Assembly (NCBI RefSeq): GCF_031326225.1
Contig: NZ_CP133720.1
Location: 2,790,001 to 2,854,000 of the forward strand
Length of the DNA: 64,000 nucleotides
Direction of reading: 5' to 3'
Source: Undibacterium cyanobacteriorum
GTDB lineage: Bacteria > Pseudomonadota > Gammaproteobacteria > Burkholderiales > Burkholderiaceae_D
Shown here piece after piece: positions 51,553-60,389 of this stretch. Positions within the stretch are counted from its first letter, which is position 1. Each line of letters opens with the position of its first letter. The notes beneath the pieces are model-generated. The model searched no databases and was not told the origin of the DNA. It worked only from the letters and a program-made list of their open reading frames with translations. The position numbers and the translations under genes are program-made.

Positions 51553-51557
51553 AATAA

Positions 51558-51588
51558 ATATCATTAGCCAAATGATATGGCTTTTTTG
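51558..51588 (+). terminator. Terminator after mltB with two exclusive hairpins
   Basis: AGCCA (51566-51570) pairs with TGGCT (51578-51582) and is followed by six Ts. The overlapping pair ATATCATT (51558-51565) with AATGATAT (51571-51578) is a competing 8-bp stem sharing the same bases. Confidence 0.65.
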
Positions 51589-51707
51589 CCGACATTATCG
51601 ATAAAAAATATTGCAAATAAGAATTTTTTGTACTAGAGTAATGTTATCTAATGATACATTTATGATGGTTTCGAGGAAAGTGTCAATAGATTTAACAATT
51701 TTCTTTA

Positions 51708-51735
51708 TTGTTTTCTTGCTTAAAAAGTAGATAAT
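51708..51735 (+). promoter_or_regulatory. Weak candidate promoter of the small DNA-binding gene
   Basis: TTGTTT (51708-51713), 16-bp spacer, GATAAT (51730-51735, 5/6). The surrounding ~250 bp is the most AT-rich stretch of the window, so chance matches are likely. Confidence 0.3.
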
Positions 51736-51821
51736 TTTGTTTTAAAGATATAGTATTACTGTTTAAGTAATTTATTACAGTGCCCTCCTGCAACATAAAT
51801 AACCATTAAAACGAGGTAATG

Positions 51822-52130
51822 ATGCCAAACTTGACACAACTTGAATCAGATGAAATCGACTACGATCCAAATAATCTTTTGGATACTTTGATCAAACAAT
51901 TGCATCTGAAAAACGATGCCGCCTTGTCACGTGCATTAGAAGTTGCACCGCCGGTGATCAGTAAAATTCGTCATCGTCGTTTGCCAGTTGGTGCATCTTT
52001 GCTCATCCGTATGCATGAAATCAGCGATGTCAGCATCAAGGACTTACGTGGTTTGATGGGTGATCGCCGTGCGAAGTTCCGTATCAGCGACAAGCAATTC
52101 AAACCAAAAGATCCAGCGACAAATTCCTAA
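51822..52130 (+). CDS. Small Cro/CI-type DNA-binding protein
   Basis: A 102-residue protein with a central helix-turn-helix (~residues 28-55: DAALSRALEVAPPVISKIRHRR) and an adjoining helix (LLIRMHEISDVSIKDLRGLMG); the tail is basic. The HTH resembles the lambda-repressor-like group and similar orphan proteins occur in Oxalobacteraceae, with no known target. ATG 51822 is preferred: GAGG lies five bases ahead, and only two bases before ATG 51819. The long AT-rich leader (270 bp after mltB) and strong downstream hairpin suggest it is monocistronic. Confidence 0.72.
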   Translation: MPNLTQLESDEIDYDPNNLLDTLIKQLHLKNDAALSRALEVAPPVISKIRHRRLPVGASLLIRMHEISDVSIKDLRGLMGDRRAKFRISDKQFKPKDPATNS

Positions 52131-52167
52131 ACCCTCATTCGGGTTGGCGATCATTCGATGATCGAAA

Positions 52168-52204
52168 AAAAATCGAAGCGCAGTGTGAGCTGGCTTCGAT
52201 TTTT
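52168..52204. terminator. Bidirectional terminator between the HTH gene and cysM
   Basis: Arms AAAAATCGAAGC (52168-52179) and GCTTCGATTTTT (52193-52204), 13-base loop, with A-run and T-run on the two sides. A small extra palindrome GATCAT-TCG-ATGATC precedes it at 52149-52163. Confidence 0.8.
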
Positions 52205-52277
52205 TATTTCCGGCATCGTTTAAAGTTCACTCGGCAGTCGCCAAAATCTTGGCGACTCCATATACCGCAACAATCAA

Positions 52278-53180
52278 TTACGCCGGGAAGACACCGGTCG
52301 ATAAATAACGATCTCCACGATCACATACGATGAACACGATGGTGGCGTTTTCAACTTGCTCGGATAAACGCAAAGCAACTTCGCAAGCACCGGCCGCGGA
52401 GATTCCGCAGAAAATACCTTCTTCAACCGCCAGTCGACGCGCCATCACCTCTGCGGCAGTCTGACTTACGTACTCCAAACGATCGACGCGTGCTTTGTCA
52501 TAAATTTTGGGTAAATAGGCTTCTGGCCATTTGCGTATCCCAGGTATCTGCGAACCTTCATCCGGCTGCACGCCAACGACCTGAATCTCCGCGTTCTGTT
52601 GCTTCAAAAATGCAGAAACACCCATAATCGTGCCCGTGGTTCCCATGGCACTCACAAAATGAGTCACACGTCCCTTAGTATCACGCCAAATTTCTGGACC
52701 TGTACCTTCGAAATGCGCGAGTGGATTATCACTGTTTGCAAACTGATCTAAGATGACACCTTTGCCTTCTCTTTGCATCTTTTCTGCTAAATCACGTGCT
52801 GTTTCCATCCCACCAGCCTGTGGTGTTAGGATAATTTGCGCACCATAAGCTGCCATACTTTGACGACGCTCTACACTCAGATGCTCTGGCATCAATAGCA
52901 CCATTTTGTAGCCTCGCATCGCAGCAGCCATCGCCAAAGCAATCCCGGTATTCCCGCTCGTGGCTTCGATCAGTGTATCGCCAGGCTTAATTTGGCCCCT
53001 CTCTTCTGCTCTTTTGATCATCGATAAGGCTGGACGATCTTTCACGGATCCTGCGGGATTATTACCCTCAAGCTTACCGAGAATAATATTGTTTCTGAGA
53101 CGCGCCGCTTCACCGGGTAATCGCTGCAGGCGAACGAGAGGCGTGTTACCTATCGTGTCTTCAATACTGAGGTAGGTCAT
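52278..53180 (-). CDS. cysM: Cysteine synthase B (O-acetylserine sulfhydrylase)
   Basis: A 300-residue PLP enzyme of fold type II forming cysteine from O-acetylserine with sulfide or thiosulfate. Lys47 in NPAGSVKDRP is the cofactor lysine, SGNTGI (~residues 76-81) binds the substrate carboxylate, and the phosphate loop is GTTGTI. The CysM rather than CysK subtype is suggested by the length and the C-terminal CDRGDRYLSTGVF. ATG 53180 gives the family N-terminus (TYLSIEDTIGNTPLVRL); the frame opens nine bases earlier. Converges with the HTH gene. Confidence 0.92.
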   Translation of the reverse strand: MTYLSIEDTIGNTPLVRLQRLPGEAARLRNNIILGKLEGNNPAGSVKDRPALSMIKRAEERGQIKPGDTLIEATSGNTGIALAMAAAMRGYKMVLLMPEHLSVERRQSMAAYGAQIILTPQAGGMETARDLAEKMQREGKGVILDQFANSDNPLAHFEGTGPEIWRDTKGRVTHFVSAMGTTGTIMGVSAFLKQQNAEIQVVGVQPDEGSQIPGIRKWPEAYLPKIYDKARVDRLEYVSQTAAEVMARRLAVEEGIFCGISAAGACEVALRLSEQVENATIVFIVCDRGDRYLSTGVFPA

Positions 53181-53278
53181 GATTAACATTAAGTGACTTT
53201 GTCGAAGTCCTCATTCTACCGCTTGGACGACTTTGCTGCTTATATGAAAAGGTAGTATGGATATTCCGCTTGTCGATA

Positions 53279-53306
53279 CAAAAAATCCCCTGCAGAGAGG
53301 GGATTT
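53279..53306 (-). terminator. Rho-independent terminator of the HhH-protein gene
   Basis: AAATCCCCT (53283-53291) with AGGGGATTT (53298-53306), 6-base loop, followed by Ts on the minus strand; 49 bp after the gene's stop. Confidence 0.82.
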
Positions 53307-53354
53307 GATATGGATTCAAAACGTTCTTTTATGAACACTTTGTTCACACCGCGA

Positions 53355-53786
53355 TTATTTTGATGTCGCTGCTTTAGATGCGCTAGACGGTGCAACGGCT
53401 GGTTTGACCGCTGGTGCAGACGCTGGCGCACTTGCAGCCGCCTTCGCTGGAGCCGCAACTGGTGCGCTAGCAGAAGCACTCGCGCCACTTGCAGCAGCCG
53501 CAGGGCGTGCTTTACCGTTCACTGTTAAACCAGCTTCTGACAATTTTGCAGCACTTTTGTCACCGATGCCTTTGACGCGAGATTCAAAGTCAGCCCAATC
53601 CTTGAATTCACCATGTTTTTTACGCTCACTCAAAATCGCTTTTGATTTGACCGGTCCCAAACCTTTCACGCCATCCAAGGCGGCTTGATCAGCCTTATTC
53701 ACATCGACATCCGCGAAGGCAAAGCTAGTCATCGCAAACACGCTCAACAACAAACCAAAACTGATTGCAACAATCTTTTTCAACAT
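53355..53786 (-). CDS. Exported helix-hairpin-helix protein (ComEA-like)
   Basis: A 143-residue protein: signal peptide ~1-26 (AISFGLLLSVFAMTSFAFA), a double HhH domain (~27-90: VNKADQAALDGVKGLGPVKSKAIL then FESRVKGIGDKSAAKL), and an Ala/Pro/Ser-rich C-terminal tail (~95-143). ComEA proteins bind double-stranded DNA in the periplasm during natural transformation, but they usually lack this long tail and this single-gene copy is not next to comEC. Function in DNA uptake is plausible, not shown. ATG 53786 follows GGGAG by about six bases. Confidence 0.8.
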   Translation of the reverse strand: MLKKIVAISFGLLLSVFAMTSFAFADVDVNKADQAALDGVKGLGPVKSKAILSERKKHGEFKDWADFESRVKGIGDKSAAKLSEAGLTVNGKARPAAAASGASASASAPVAAPAKAAASAPASAPAVKPAVAPSSASKAATSK

Positions 53787-53898
53787 ATGATTCTCCCTGT
53801 TCACAACTTCACAAAAAATGAAAATACATTGAAACTCAAATCGATCAACAAACACCTACGCAGTCAGCTTCAATGAGTCAATAACGTCACTATAAATC

Positions 53899-53922
53899 GT
53901 TGGTTGACAATTGTTGGTTGAC
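53899..53922. repeat. Two direct copies of GTTGGTTGAC
   Basis: The 10-mer occurs at 53899-53908 and 53913-53922, separated by AATT (period 14). The copies lie ~115-135 bp upstream of the HhH-protein start and just after the rfaE1 stop, a possible regulator site. Confidence 0.4.
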
Positions 53923-53964
53923 TCTTGAAATAACCGACGTCAATCAGTTGTTTTCAATCCGTGC

Positions 53965-54873
53965 TCAAGCGAAAAGCTCTTCGCGAGTAACGGTCGCAGT
54001 ACCCAACTTGCCAACCACTATACCACCCGCACGATTTGCGATTTGTACGGATTCCAACATAGACCGTCCCTCTGCGAGCATGGCGGCGACGCTCGCTATC
54101 ACCGTATCCCCCGCACCGGAAACATCATAAACCTCGCGCGCGGTTGCTGGAACCGTATAGACTTCATCTGCCATAAATAAACTCATACCTTCTTCTGACC
54201 TCGTCAGCAAAAGGGCATCGAGTCGGAGTTGTTGACGTAAATTCTGCGCTTTCACAAGCAAATCTTGCTCACTAGTCCAATCACCAATCACTTGGCGTAA
54301 TTCAGATTTATTGGGCGTTAACATGCTGGCACCAGCATATCGAGAAAAATCGCTGCCTTTAGGATCGACCAAGACCGGCTTGTTTAGCTGTCTCGCAGCC
54401 GAGATCATGGTTGAGACATTGACCAGACTTCCCTTGGCATAGTCGGACAAAACCACAACATCAAACTCTGCCAACAAACTCGTGAAACGCGTCAACTTAT
54501 CTTGCAGGACGTGGGCACTAGGTTTTTCTTCAAAATCCACTCGCACCAACTGTTGTTGTCGACCGATAACACGCAGTTTAATAATGGTCGAAATCGTTTC
54601 ATCGTGATTCAGGTAACTGGAGATCCCAGCGCTCTTGAGCAAATCTTCAACACTCCGCCCTGCTTCATCACTCCCGATAACACCAAGCAAGCCTGCATCG
54701 AAACCCAAGGCGGACACGTTGCGAGCGACGTTCGCTGCTCCGCCGAGACGATCTTCACGTTTTTCAACACGCACGATTGGCACCGGCGCTTCGGGCGAAA
54801 TACGGTTAACTTCGCCAAACCAATAACGATCGAGCATGACGTCGCCAGCAACCAGAATACGTTTGTTTTTCAT
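53965..54873 (-). CDS. rfaE1: D-glycero-beta-D-manno-heptose-7-phosphate kinase
   Basis: A 302-residue PfkB/ribokinase-type kinase in the ADP-heptose pathway for LPS inner core. Motifs: ILVAGDVMLDRYWFGEVNRISPEAPVP-like N-terminus, GGAANVARNVSALG (substrate), the catalytic Asp in VSGAGDTVIA. It is the stand-alone kinase domain (RfaE1/HldA); the adenylyltransferase half present in fused HldE is absent. The ATG overlaps the ugd stop by four bases, so the two sugar genes are coupled. Its own stop is followed by no clear terminator. Confidence 0.9.
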   Translation of the reverse strand: MKNKRILVAGDVMLDRYWFGEVNRISPEAPVPIVRVEKREDRLGGAANVARNVSALGFDAGLLGVIGSDEAGRSVEDLLKSAGISSYLNHDETISTIIKLRVIGRQQQLVRVDFEEKPSAHVLQDKLTRFTSLLAEFDVVVLSDYAKGSLVNVSTMISAARQLNKPVLVDPKGSDFSRYAGASMLTPNKSELRQVIGDWTSEQDLLVKAQNLRQQLRLDALLLTRSEEGMSLFMADEVYTVPATAREVYDVSGAGDTVIASVAAMLAEGRSMLESVQIANRAGGIVVGKLGTATVTREELFA

Positions 54874-56249
54874 GATTCGTTTTGCGTCAAAATGGCGCGA
54901 CCAATCGCATGATATTCAATTCCCAGAGCTTTTAATTTGGCAGGCTCATACAAATTACGACCATCAAAAATAATCGCTGCATTCATCTGATCGCGAACCT
55001 GTGCGACATCTGCTTCACGGAATAATTTCCATTCAGTGACGATGATGAGTGCATCTGCACCTGGCAGCGCGGCCATATGATCCGATGCAAATTCAATCTG
55101 TTCAATCAGCTGTGGTGCGTCCGCAAAATCGAGTGCCAATACGCGTTTGGCCTCTTCGATCGCAACCGGATCATAAGCAGCAATACGAGCTCCCGCACGT
55201 AAAAGCTCATTAATCAAAACGCGTGACGACGCTGCCCGCATGTCGTCGGTGTCAGGTTTAAAAGCCAAGCCCCACAAGGCAAAACGTTTTCCCTGCAAAT
55301 TCGTACCAAAGCGAGCATGCACTTTTTTGCCAAGAACTTGTTTCTGCAATTCATTGACTTCTTCGACTGCCGCAAGAATACGAAGATCATGCCCATACTC
55401 CTGCGCTGTACGAGACAATGCTTGCACATCTTTTGGAAAACATGAGCCGCCATAGCCACAACCAGCCAACAAGAAACTCGGTCCAATGCGCGGGTCGGAT
55501 CCGATACCTTGTCGAACTGCTTCAATATCAACACCAACCTTATCCGCGAGATTGGCAAGCTCATTCATGAAAGAAATGCGAGTCGCCAACATCGCATTGG
55601 CAGCATACTTGGTGAACTCTGCCGAACGCACATCCATCCAATAGATCTTACGTCCTGCCGCTTCAAAGCTCGCGTAGACTTCGCGCATCACCGCTTGGGC
55701 TTGCAAACCTTCAGCATCGCTTTCGTGACCGATAACGATACGGTCAGGCTCCATAAAATCTTTGACCGCTGCCCCTTCCTTCAAAAACTCTGGGTTGGAT
55801 GTCACAGAAAATCCAATGTCTACTGCGCGAGACTTCAATTCATTCGCAATTGCCGCAGCGACTTTCCCTGCTGTTCCAACGGGCACAGTCGACTTATCGA
55901 CGATTACTTTATAACCCGTCATGTGACGACCGATATTGCGAGCCGCTGCAACTACATATTGGAGATCAGCCGAACCATCTTCGTCTGGCGGCGTCCCAAC
56001 GGCGATAAATTGCACATCACCATGCGCCACACTTGCTGCAATGTCCGTTGAAAATTGGAGGCGACCGGCGGCCCGATTTCTGGCGACAACTTGATCCAAT
56101 CCCGGCTCATGAATCGGAATGCCACCGTTATTTAAGATATCGATTTTTCGCTGATCAACATCAAGGCAAAACACTTCATGTCCCACCTCTGCCAGACATG
56201 CACCCGTCACGAGGCCGACATATCCAGTACCAATAATCGTAATTTTCAT
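54870..56249 (-). CDS. ugd: UDP-glucose 6-dehydrogenase
   Basis: A 459-residue NAD-dependent enzyme making UDP-glucuronate. The Rossmann loop is ITIIGTGYVGLVTGACLA (~3-20), KSTVPVGT binds the cofactor (~119-126), and the catalytic Cys270 is in GCGYGGSCFPKD. ATG 56249 fits the family start (KITIIGTGYVG); the frame opens at 56342, where the extra Asn/Arg/Lys-rich residues are not family-like. No strong Shine-Dalgarno. UDP-glucuronate feeds capsule or LPS synthesis, in line with rfaE1 next door. Confidence 0.9.
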   Translation of the reverse strand: MKITIIGTGYVGLVTGACLAEVGHEVFCLDVDQRKIDILNNGGIPIHEPGLDQVVARNRAAGRLQFSTDIAASVAHGDVQFIAVGTPPDEDGSADLQYVVAAARNIGRHMTGYKVIVDKSTVPVGTAGKVAAAIANELKSRAVDIGFSVTSNPEFLKEGAAVKDFMEPDRIVIGHESDAEGLQAQAVMREVYASFEAAGRKIYWMDVRSAEFTKYAANAMLATRISFMNELANLADKVGVDIEAVRQGIGSDPRIGPSFLLAGCGYGGSCFPKDVQALSRTAQEYGHDLRILAAVEEVNELQKQVLGKKVHARFGTNLQGKRFALWGLAFKPDTDDMRAASSRVLINELLRAGARIAAYDPVAIEEAKRVLALDFADAPQLIEQIEFASDHMAALPGADALIIVTEWKLFREADVAQVRDQMNAAIIFDGRNLYEPAKLKALGIEYHAIGRAILTQNES

Positions 56250-56359
56250 TTTCAGATTTTTTCTTTTAGAGTTTGATGCTTTGTTGTTTGTTACGCTTGC
56301 TCGCCGCTCAGTTCTGTTACTTCCATCATTTCGATCGGTCACTGATTTCAGAGTATTCC

Positions 56360-57535
56360 TTAATTCATCACGTTCAATTCTTCAGTGCGACGCGGCGGAT
56401 AGGTTTCCCATTTACTACAGCCTGGACACTGCCAATAGAATTGACGAGCCTTGAAACCACAATGCGTACATTGATAACGAGTCAGCCGCTGCGCATAGCC
56501 CGAGACTAAGTTCTTCACTAACGACAATTCTGGTCGCACCTCGGGTGCAGCGACCATCAAGCGTGCATCAAGTAATTTATCAAGCCCTAGCAAGGTTGGT
56601 GTTCTTCTCAATTCAGCACTCACGATCTGGTTCGCATCGGTCACCGACTCTAGCTCTAAACTCGCTTTAAATACGACTTCCAGTAGATCAATTGATGGCG
56701 CTTCAGCCAGATAAGACTTCAAGAGATTTAAACCTTCTTGCGGCCGCTCTAACTTGCGATAGCCGTCCATCAAGCGCTGTGCAACGAGTGCAACATGCGG
56801 CATGCTCTGCTGTTCGACTCGCTTCCAAGCGGAGACCGCCTGTTCATAATCACCTTTGCTAGCGTGAATATCACCCATCAAAATGGTGGCACGCACATTA
56901 TGGCGATCAGTCGCGATTGATTTCTCTAACATCGCCATTGCCGCTTCTGGATGAGTATGAACCAATTCATCTTGAGCAATCTCACAATAGAACTGTGCGA
57001 TTTCTTTTTGTTTGCCGCCCGCACCGGATTCTTGCAACGCTACTGCAGCGTCAATCGCACGCAGCCATTCTTTTTCGCGCTGATAAATCTCGAGCAAAGC
57101 ACGTCGTGCTGGAATCGCGTATTGGCTGGTCACCAGTTGATTGAAAGTCTCTTCTGCACGATCCAATAGGCCGGCTTTGAGATAATCTTGTCCAAGCTCA
57201 TACATCGCTTGTGTTTGCAGTTCAGCAGGCAGATCTGGGCGCGATAGCAAATTTTGATGGACGCGAATAGCACGTTCCGTCTCACCGCGACGGCGAAACA
57301 AATTACCCAAAGCGAAATGCATTTCCACCGTCTCGGGGTTCATGCGCAAGATCTCGATAAAGGTATCGATGGCCTTATCGGGATGATCATTGAGGAGAAA
57401 ATTGAGGCCTTTAAAATAGCCTTTTGGTAGGCTGCTCGATTCTGATATCAATTGTTTGATATCGACGCGCGCAGCAATCCAGCCAAGGCTGAAAAAAAGC
57501 GGAATTCCTAATAACCACCAAATTTCAAATTCCAT
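56360..57535 (-). CDS. lapB: Lipopolysaccharide assembly protein B (LapB/YciM)
   Basis: A 391-residue membrane-anchored protein: one N-terminal helix (~1-20, EIWWLLGIPLFFSLGWIAARVD), nine or so TPR units (~35-330) on the cytoplasmic side, and a C-terminal rubredoxin-like zinc ribbon with Cys356/Cys359 and Cys370/Cys373. In E. coli LapB tethers LpxC to FtsH and so sets lipid A output. All landmarks are intact. Gene order lapA-lapB downstream of ihfB-rpsA is standard for the betaproteobacteria. The 117-bp gap to lapA is longer than usual. Confidence 0.92.
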   Translation of the reverse strand: MEFEIWWLLGIPLFFSLGWIAARVDIKQLISESSSLPKGYFKGLNFLLNDHPDKAIDTFIEILRMNPETVEMHFALGNLFRRRGETERAIRVHQNLLSRPDLPAELQTQAMYELGQDYLKAGLLDRAEETFNQLVTSQYAIPARRALLEIYQREKEWLRAIDAAVALQESGAGGKQKEIAQFYCEIAQDELVHTHPEAAMAMLEKSIATDRHNVRATILMGDIHASKGDYEQAVSAWKRVEQQSMPHVALVAQRLMDGYRKLERPQEGLNLLKSYLAEAPSIDLLEVVFKASLELESVTDANQIVSAELRRTPTLLGLDKLLDARLMVAAPEVRPELSLVKNLVSGYAQRLTRYQCTHCGFKARQFYWQCPGCSKWETYPPRRTEELNVMN

Positions 57536-57652
57536 AATTTTTTAATTCTAAGTATTGGACAAGAGAGGAATCAATCAAGGATCACGGCAGGCAAGATAAA
57601 TGCAGAACTCGCTGAGGATTGTATGCAATTTTATCGTGCACCGAGACCCCGG

Positions 57653-57967
57653 TTAAGGATTGCGCACAGCGTCAGGTGTCGGCGCTTGAGTGGCGGCCAA
57701 CTGCGCAGCCTCGCGTTCTTTTTCAATTTCCGCAATGGTCTTCTTATGGCGGGAAATATCACGACGATGACGAAATACCATTGGCGCCATCCCTATCAAA
57801 CAAAACACCGCACCGGCAACAAAAAACCCCAATAACATAATGACGAGGGGCGCAGTAGTTTGATAGCCCCAAAAATAATTCAGCGTCACGATTTGATCAT
57901 TCTTGAGCGCAAAACCAAAGAATGCGACAAACACGATCATCCAAAAAATCTTAGAGAGAAATTTCAT
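57653..57967 (-). CDS. lapA: LapA-domain membrane protein (YciS-like)
   Basis: A 104-residue inner-membrane protein with two helices (~5-22 and ~40-62) and a cytoplasmic coiled-coil tail (~70-95), the LapA/DUF1049 layout. The characteristic VTLNYFWG stretch lies between the helices. LapA works with LapB in lipopolysaccharide assembly control. AGGAAGG just ahead supports ATG 57967. Separated from ihfB by a terminator, so it probably has its own promoter in the 185-bp gap. Confidence 0.88.
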   Translation of the reverse strand: MKFLSKIFWMIVFVAFFGFALKNDQIVTLNYFWGYQTTAPLVIMLLGFFVAGAVFCLIGMAPMVFRHRRDISRHKKTIAEIEKEREAAQLAATQAPTPDAVRNP

Positions 57968-58152
57968 AACACCTTCCTAACGAGGAAAATTACTGCTCAT
58001 TCTTACCTTCTGCTTGAGCGTGAACAGAGCACACGGACAACTCACAATTCGATCAAGGTCAAGCTTCGACAATTTCACACCTATATGCACTCAAAAAGGC
58101 GAAATCATATCGGTAGAGATACGACACACTGTGAATTTTGAAATTGTACGTG

Positions 58153-58186
58153 AAAAAAAACGGCATATCGGAAATCCGCTATGCCG
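58153..58186 (-). terminator. Rho-independent terminator of ihfB
   Basis: A stem CGGCATA/TATGCCG (58161-58167 with 58180-58186) extended by CGGA/TCCG after one mismatch, followed by eight Ts on the minus strand. It lies 49 bp after the ihfB stop and separates ihfB from lapA-lapB. Confidence 0.85.
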
Positions 58187-58235
58187 TTTTTGCTTTTAGT
58201 GCAAATTACTCACTGTTTTTCCATACTTTAGCGAC

Positions 58236-58541
58236 TTAGTCGCGCAGTATTGGTTGCCCAACTGTCGCATCGACGCGCTCACGTAACTCTTTGCCTGGTT
58301 TGAAATGCGGCACCCGTTTTTCAGGCACCATCACTTTATCGCCAGACTTAGGATTACGTCCGATACGCGGCGGACGACTGTTTAAAGCAAAACTTCCAAA
58401 GCCACGAATCTCAATGCGCTGGCCAGTAGCCAAAGCATCAGACATCGCATCTAGGATCGTTTTGACAGCGATATCTACATCTTTTGCAACCAGTTGCGGA
58501 TATCGCTCAGCCAGACGAGCAATGAGTTCAGACTTCGTCAT
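58236..58541 (-). CDS. ihfB: Integration host factor, beta subunit
   Basis: A 101-residue HU/IHF-family DNA-bending protein. N-terminal TKSELIARLAERYP, the IRGFGSF beta strand, and the arm RPPRIGRNPKSGDKV (proline of RNPKSG intercalates DNA). IHF beta pairs with IHF alpha. GAGG eight bases before the ATG is a good ribosome site. It follows rpsA by 132 bp, in which one copy of the structured repeat is located, and ends with a strong terminator. Confidence 0.95.
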   Translation of the reverse strand: MTKSELIARLAERYPQLVAKDVDIAVKTILDAMSDALATGQRIEIRGFGSFALNSRPPRIGRNPKSGDKVMVPEKRVPHFKPGKELRERVDATVGQPILRD

Positions 58542-58568
58542 TTGTTCACCTCAATCAATCCAATTCTA

Positions 58569-58653
58569 GGGCGCATCGCTATGTCGCTTGTCCTCGCAAT
58601 ACGAGTGTATTGCTGCGGGAAGCTTCGTGCGCTGCATCCCCATAATTGAATTG
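58569..58653 (+). repeat. Structured inverted-repeat element, copy A (downstream of rpsA)
   Basis: An ~85-nt element; its 73-nt core (58569-58641) is 58/73 identical, without gaps, to the minus-strand copy at 60545-60617 beyond the other end of rpsA. In core numbering the pairs 5-7/65-67, 9-11/61-63, 18-21/52-55 and 28-34/39-45 stack into one long hairpin with a G-N-G-N loop at 35-38 (here GAGT). The inner stem here is GCAATAC/GTATTGC. Confidence 0.75.
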
Positions 58654-58673
58654 CTAGAGCTGCCATCATCGAC

Positions 58674-60389
58674 TTAGTTCTTATTGTCGAGCTTAGCTTT
58701 CAACAAAGCACCGAGGCTTGTTGTGCCAGAAGCTGCGCTGGAGTCAGCAGACATCTTTTGCATTGCTTCTTGTGTTTCTGCAGAGTCTTTTGCCTTGATA
58801 GACAATTGGATGCTGCGTGCTTTGCGGTCGATGTTCAATACCAATGCTTCAACGCTGTCACCAACTTTCAAGTGTGTACCAGCATCTTCCACGCGATCGC
58901 GGGAGATTTCAGATGCACGCAAGTAGCCTTCAACTTCGTCTGCCAATTGGATCACTGCGCCTTTAGCTTCAACAGATTTCACTGTACCAGTGACTGTCGC
59001 GCCTTTGTCGTTCATTGCGCAGTAGTTATTGAATGGGTCACCTTCCAATTGTTTTACGCCGAGAGAAACGCGTTCACGTTCAACGTCGATCGCCAAAACA
59101 ATCGCTTCCAGTTCATCACCTTTCTTGAACTTGCGAACTGCTTCTTCGCCAGCTTCATTCCAAGACAAGTCAGACAAGTGGACCAAACCGTCGATGTTGC
59201 CTGTCAAGCCAATGAACACGCCGAAGTCAGTGATGGACTTGATCGCGCCTTTAACTTTGTCGCCTTTTTTGAAGTTCAAAGAGAAGTCATCCCATGGATT
59301 TGCTTTGCACTGTTTCATGCCCAAGCTGATACGACGACGTTCTTCGTCGATTTCCAATACCATAACTTCAACTTCGTCACCCAACTGAACAACTTTGTTT
59401 GGTGCAACGTTTTTGTTTGTCCAATCCATTTCGGAAACGTGGACCAAACCTTCGATACCTTGTTCAACTTCAACGAATGCACCGTAGTCTGTCAAGTTTG
59501 TTACTTTACCGAACAAACGTGTGTTTGCTGGGTAACGACGTGCCAAACCTGTCCAAGGATCATCGCCCAATTGTTTAACGCCGAGAGAAACACGGTTTTT
59601 CTCTTGATCAAACTTGAGGATCTTCGCAGTGATTTCTTGACCCACTGTGAGAACTTCAGATGGGTGACGAACACGACGCCATGCCAAATCAGTGATGTGC
59701 AACAAGCCATCGATGCCGCCCAAATCAACGAACGCACCGTAGTCAGTGATGTTTTTAACCAAGCCAGTAACCACTGTGCCTTCTTTCAGGTTTTCCATCA
59801 ATTTCTGACGTTCTTCACCCATAGAAGCCTCAACAACTGCACGACGTGACAACACAACGTTGTTACGCTTACGGTCGAGCTTGATAACTTTGAATTCCAT
59901 TGTTTTGCCTTCGTAAGGAGTTGTATCCTTAACTGGGCGTGTGTCAACCAAAGAACCTGGCAAGAAAGCGCGGATGCCGTTCGTGAGAACTGTCAAACCA
60001 CCTTTTACTTTGCCGTTGACTGTACCAACAACCATTTCGCCAGACTCCAACGCTTTTTCGAGCGCGAGCCATGATGCCAAACGTTTTGCTTTGTCGCGGG
60101 ACAAGATTGTGTCACCGAAACCATTTTCCAATGATTCGATCGCTACGGATACGAAATCACCGACGTTAACTTCCAATTCACCTTGGTCGTTTTTGAATTC
60201 TTCAACAGGGATAAAGGCTTCAGATTTGAGGCCTGCGTTCACGATCACGAAATTGTGGTCGATACGAACGACTTCGGCAGAAATCACTTCACCGGAACGC
60301 ATATCTTGGCGTGACAAGGACTCTTCGAACAAAGCGGCGAAGCTATCAGCACCGGTTGCGAAATCTTGAGACATGTAGACTGTAGACAT
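58674..60389 (-). CDS. rpsA: 30S ribosomal protein S1
   Basis: A 571-residue RNA-binding protein with six S1 domains (about 85-residue units from ~30 to ~550; e.g. GTVVTGLVKNITDYGAFVDLGG and TRLFGKVTNLTDYGAFVEVEQG). It recruits mRNAs to the small subunit. The start ATG (60389) has no Shine-Dalgarno, as is known for rpsA, whose leader in E. coli is autoregulated by S1; an in-frame ATG 15 bases later has none either. The gene is bracketed by two inverted copies of the structured element (A after it, B before it). Confidence 0.95.
   Translation of the reverse strand: MSTVYMSQDFATGADSFAALFEESLSRQDMRSGEVISAEVVRIDHNFVIVNAGLKSEAFIPVEEFKNDQGELEVNVGDFVSVAIESLENGFGDTILSRDKAKRLASWLALEKALESGEMVVGTVNGKVKGGLTVLTNGIRAFLPGSLVDTRPVKDTTPYEGKTMEFKVIKLDRKRNNVVLSRRAVVEASMGEERQKLMENLKEGTVVTGLVKNITDYGAFVDLGGIDGLLHITDLAWRRVRHPSEVLTVGQEITAKILKFDQEKNRVSLGVKQLGDDPWTGLARRYPANTRLFGKVTNLTDYGAFVEVEQGIEGLVHVSEMDWTNKNVAPNKVVQLGDEVEVMVLEIDEERRRISLGMKQCKANPWDDFSLNFKKGDKVKGAIKSITDFGVFIGLTGNIDGLVHLSDLSWNEAGEEAVRKFKKGDELEAIVLAIDVERERVSLGVKQLEGDPFNNYCAMNDKGATVTGTVKSVEAKGAVIQLADEVEGYLRASEISRDRVEDAGTHLKVGDSVEALVLNIDRKARSIQLSIKAKDSAETQEAMQKMSADSSAASGTTSLGALLKAKLDNKN

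Noticed and set aside
58758..59849. Long plus-strand open frame (363 codons) inside rpsA
   Set aside because: It is antisense to a highly conserved gene; the frame stays open because of the codon use of S1 and the product is Cys/Phe-rich nonsense.
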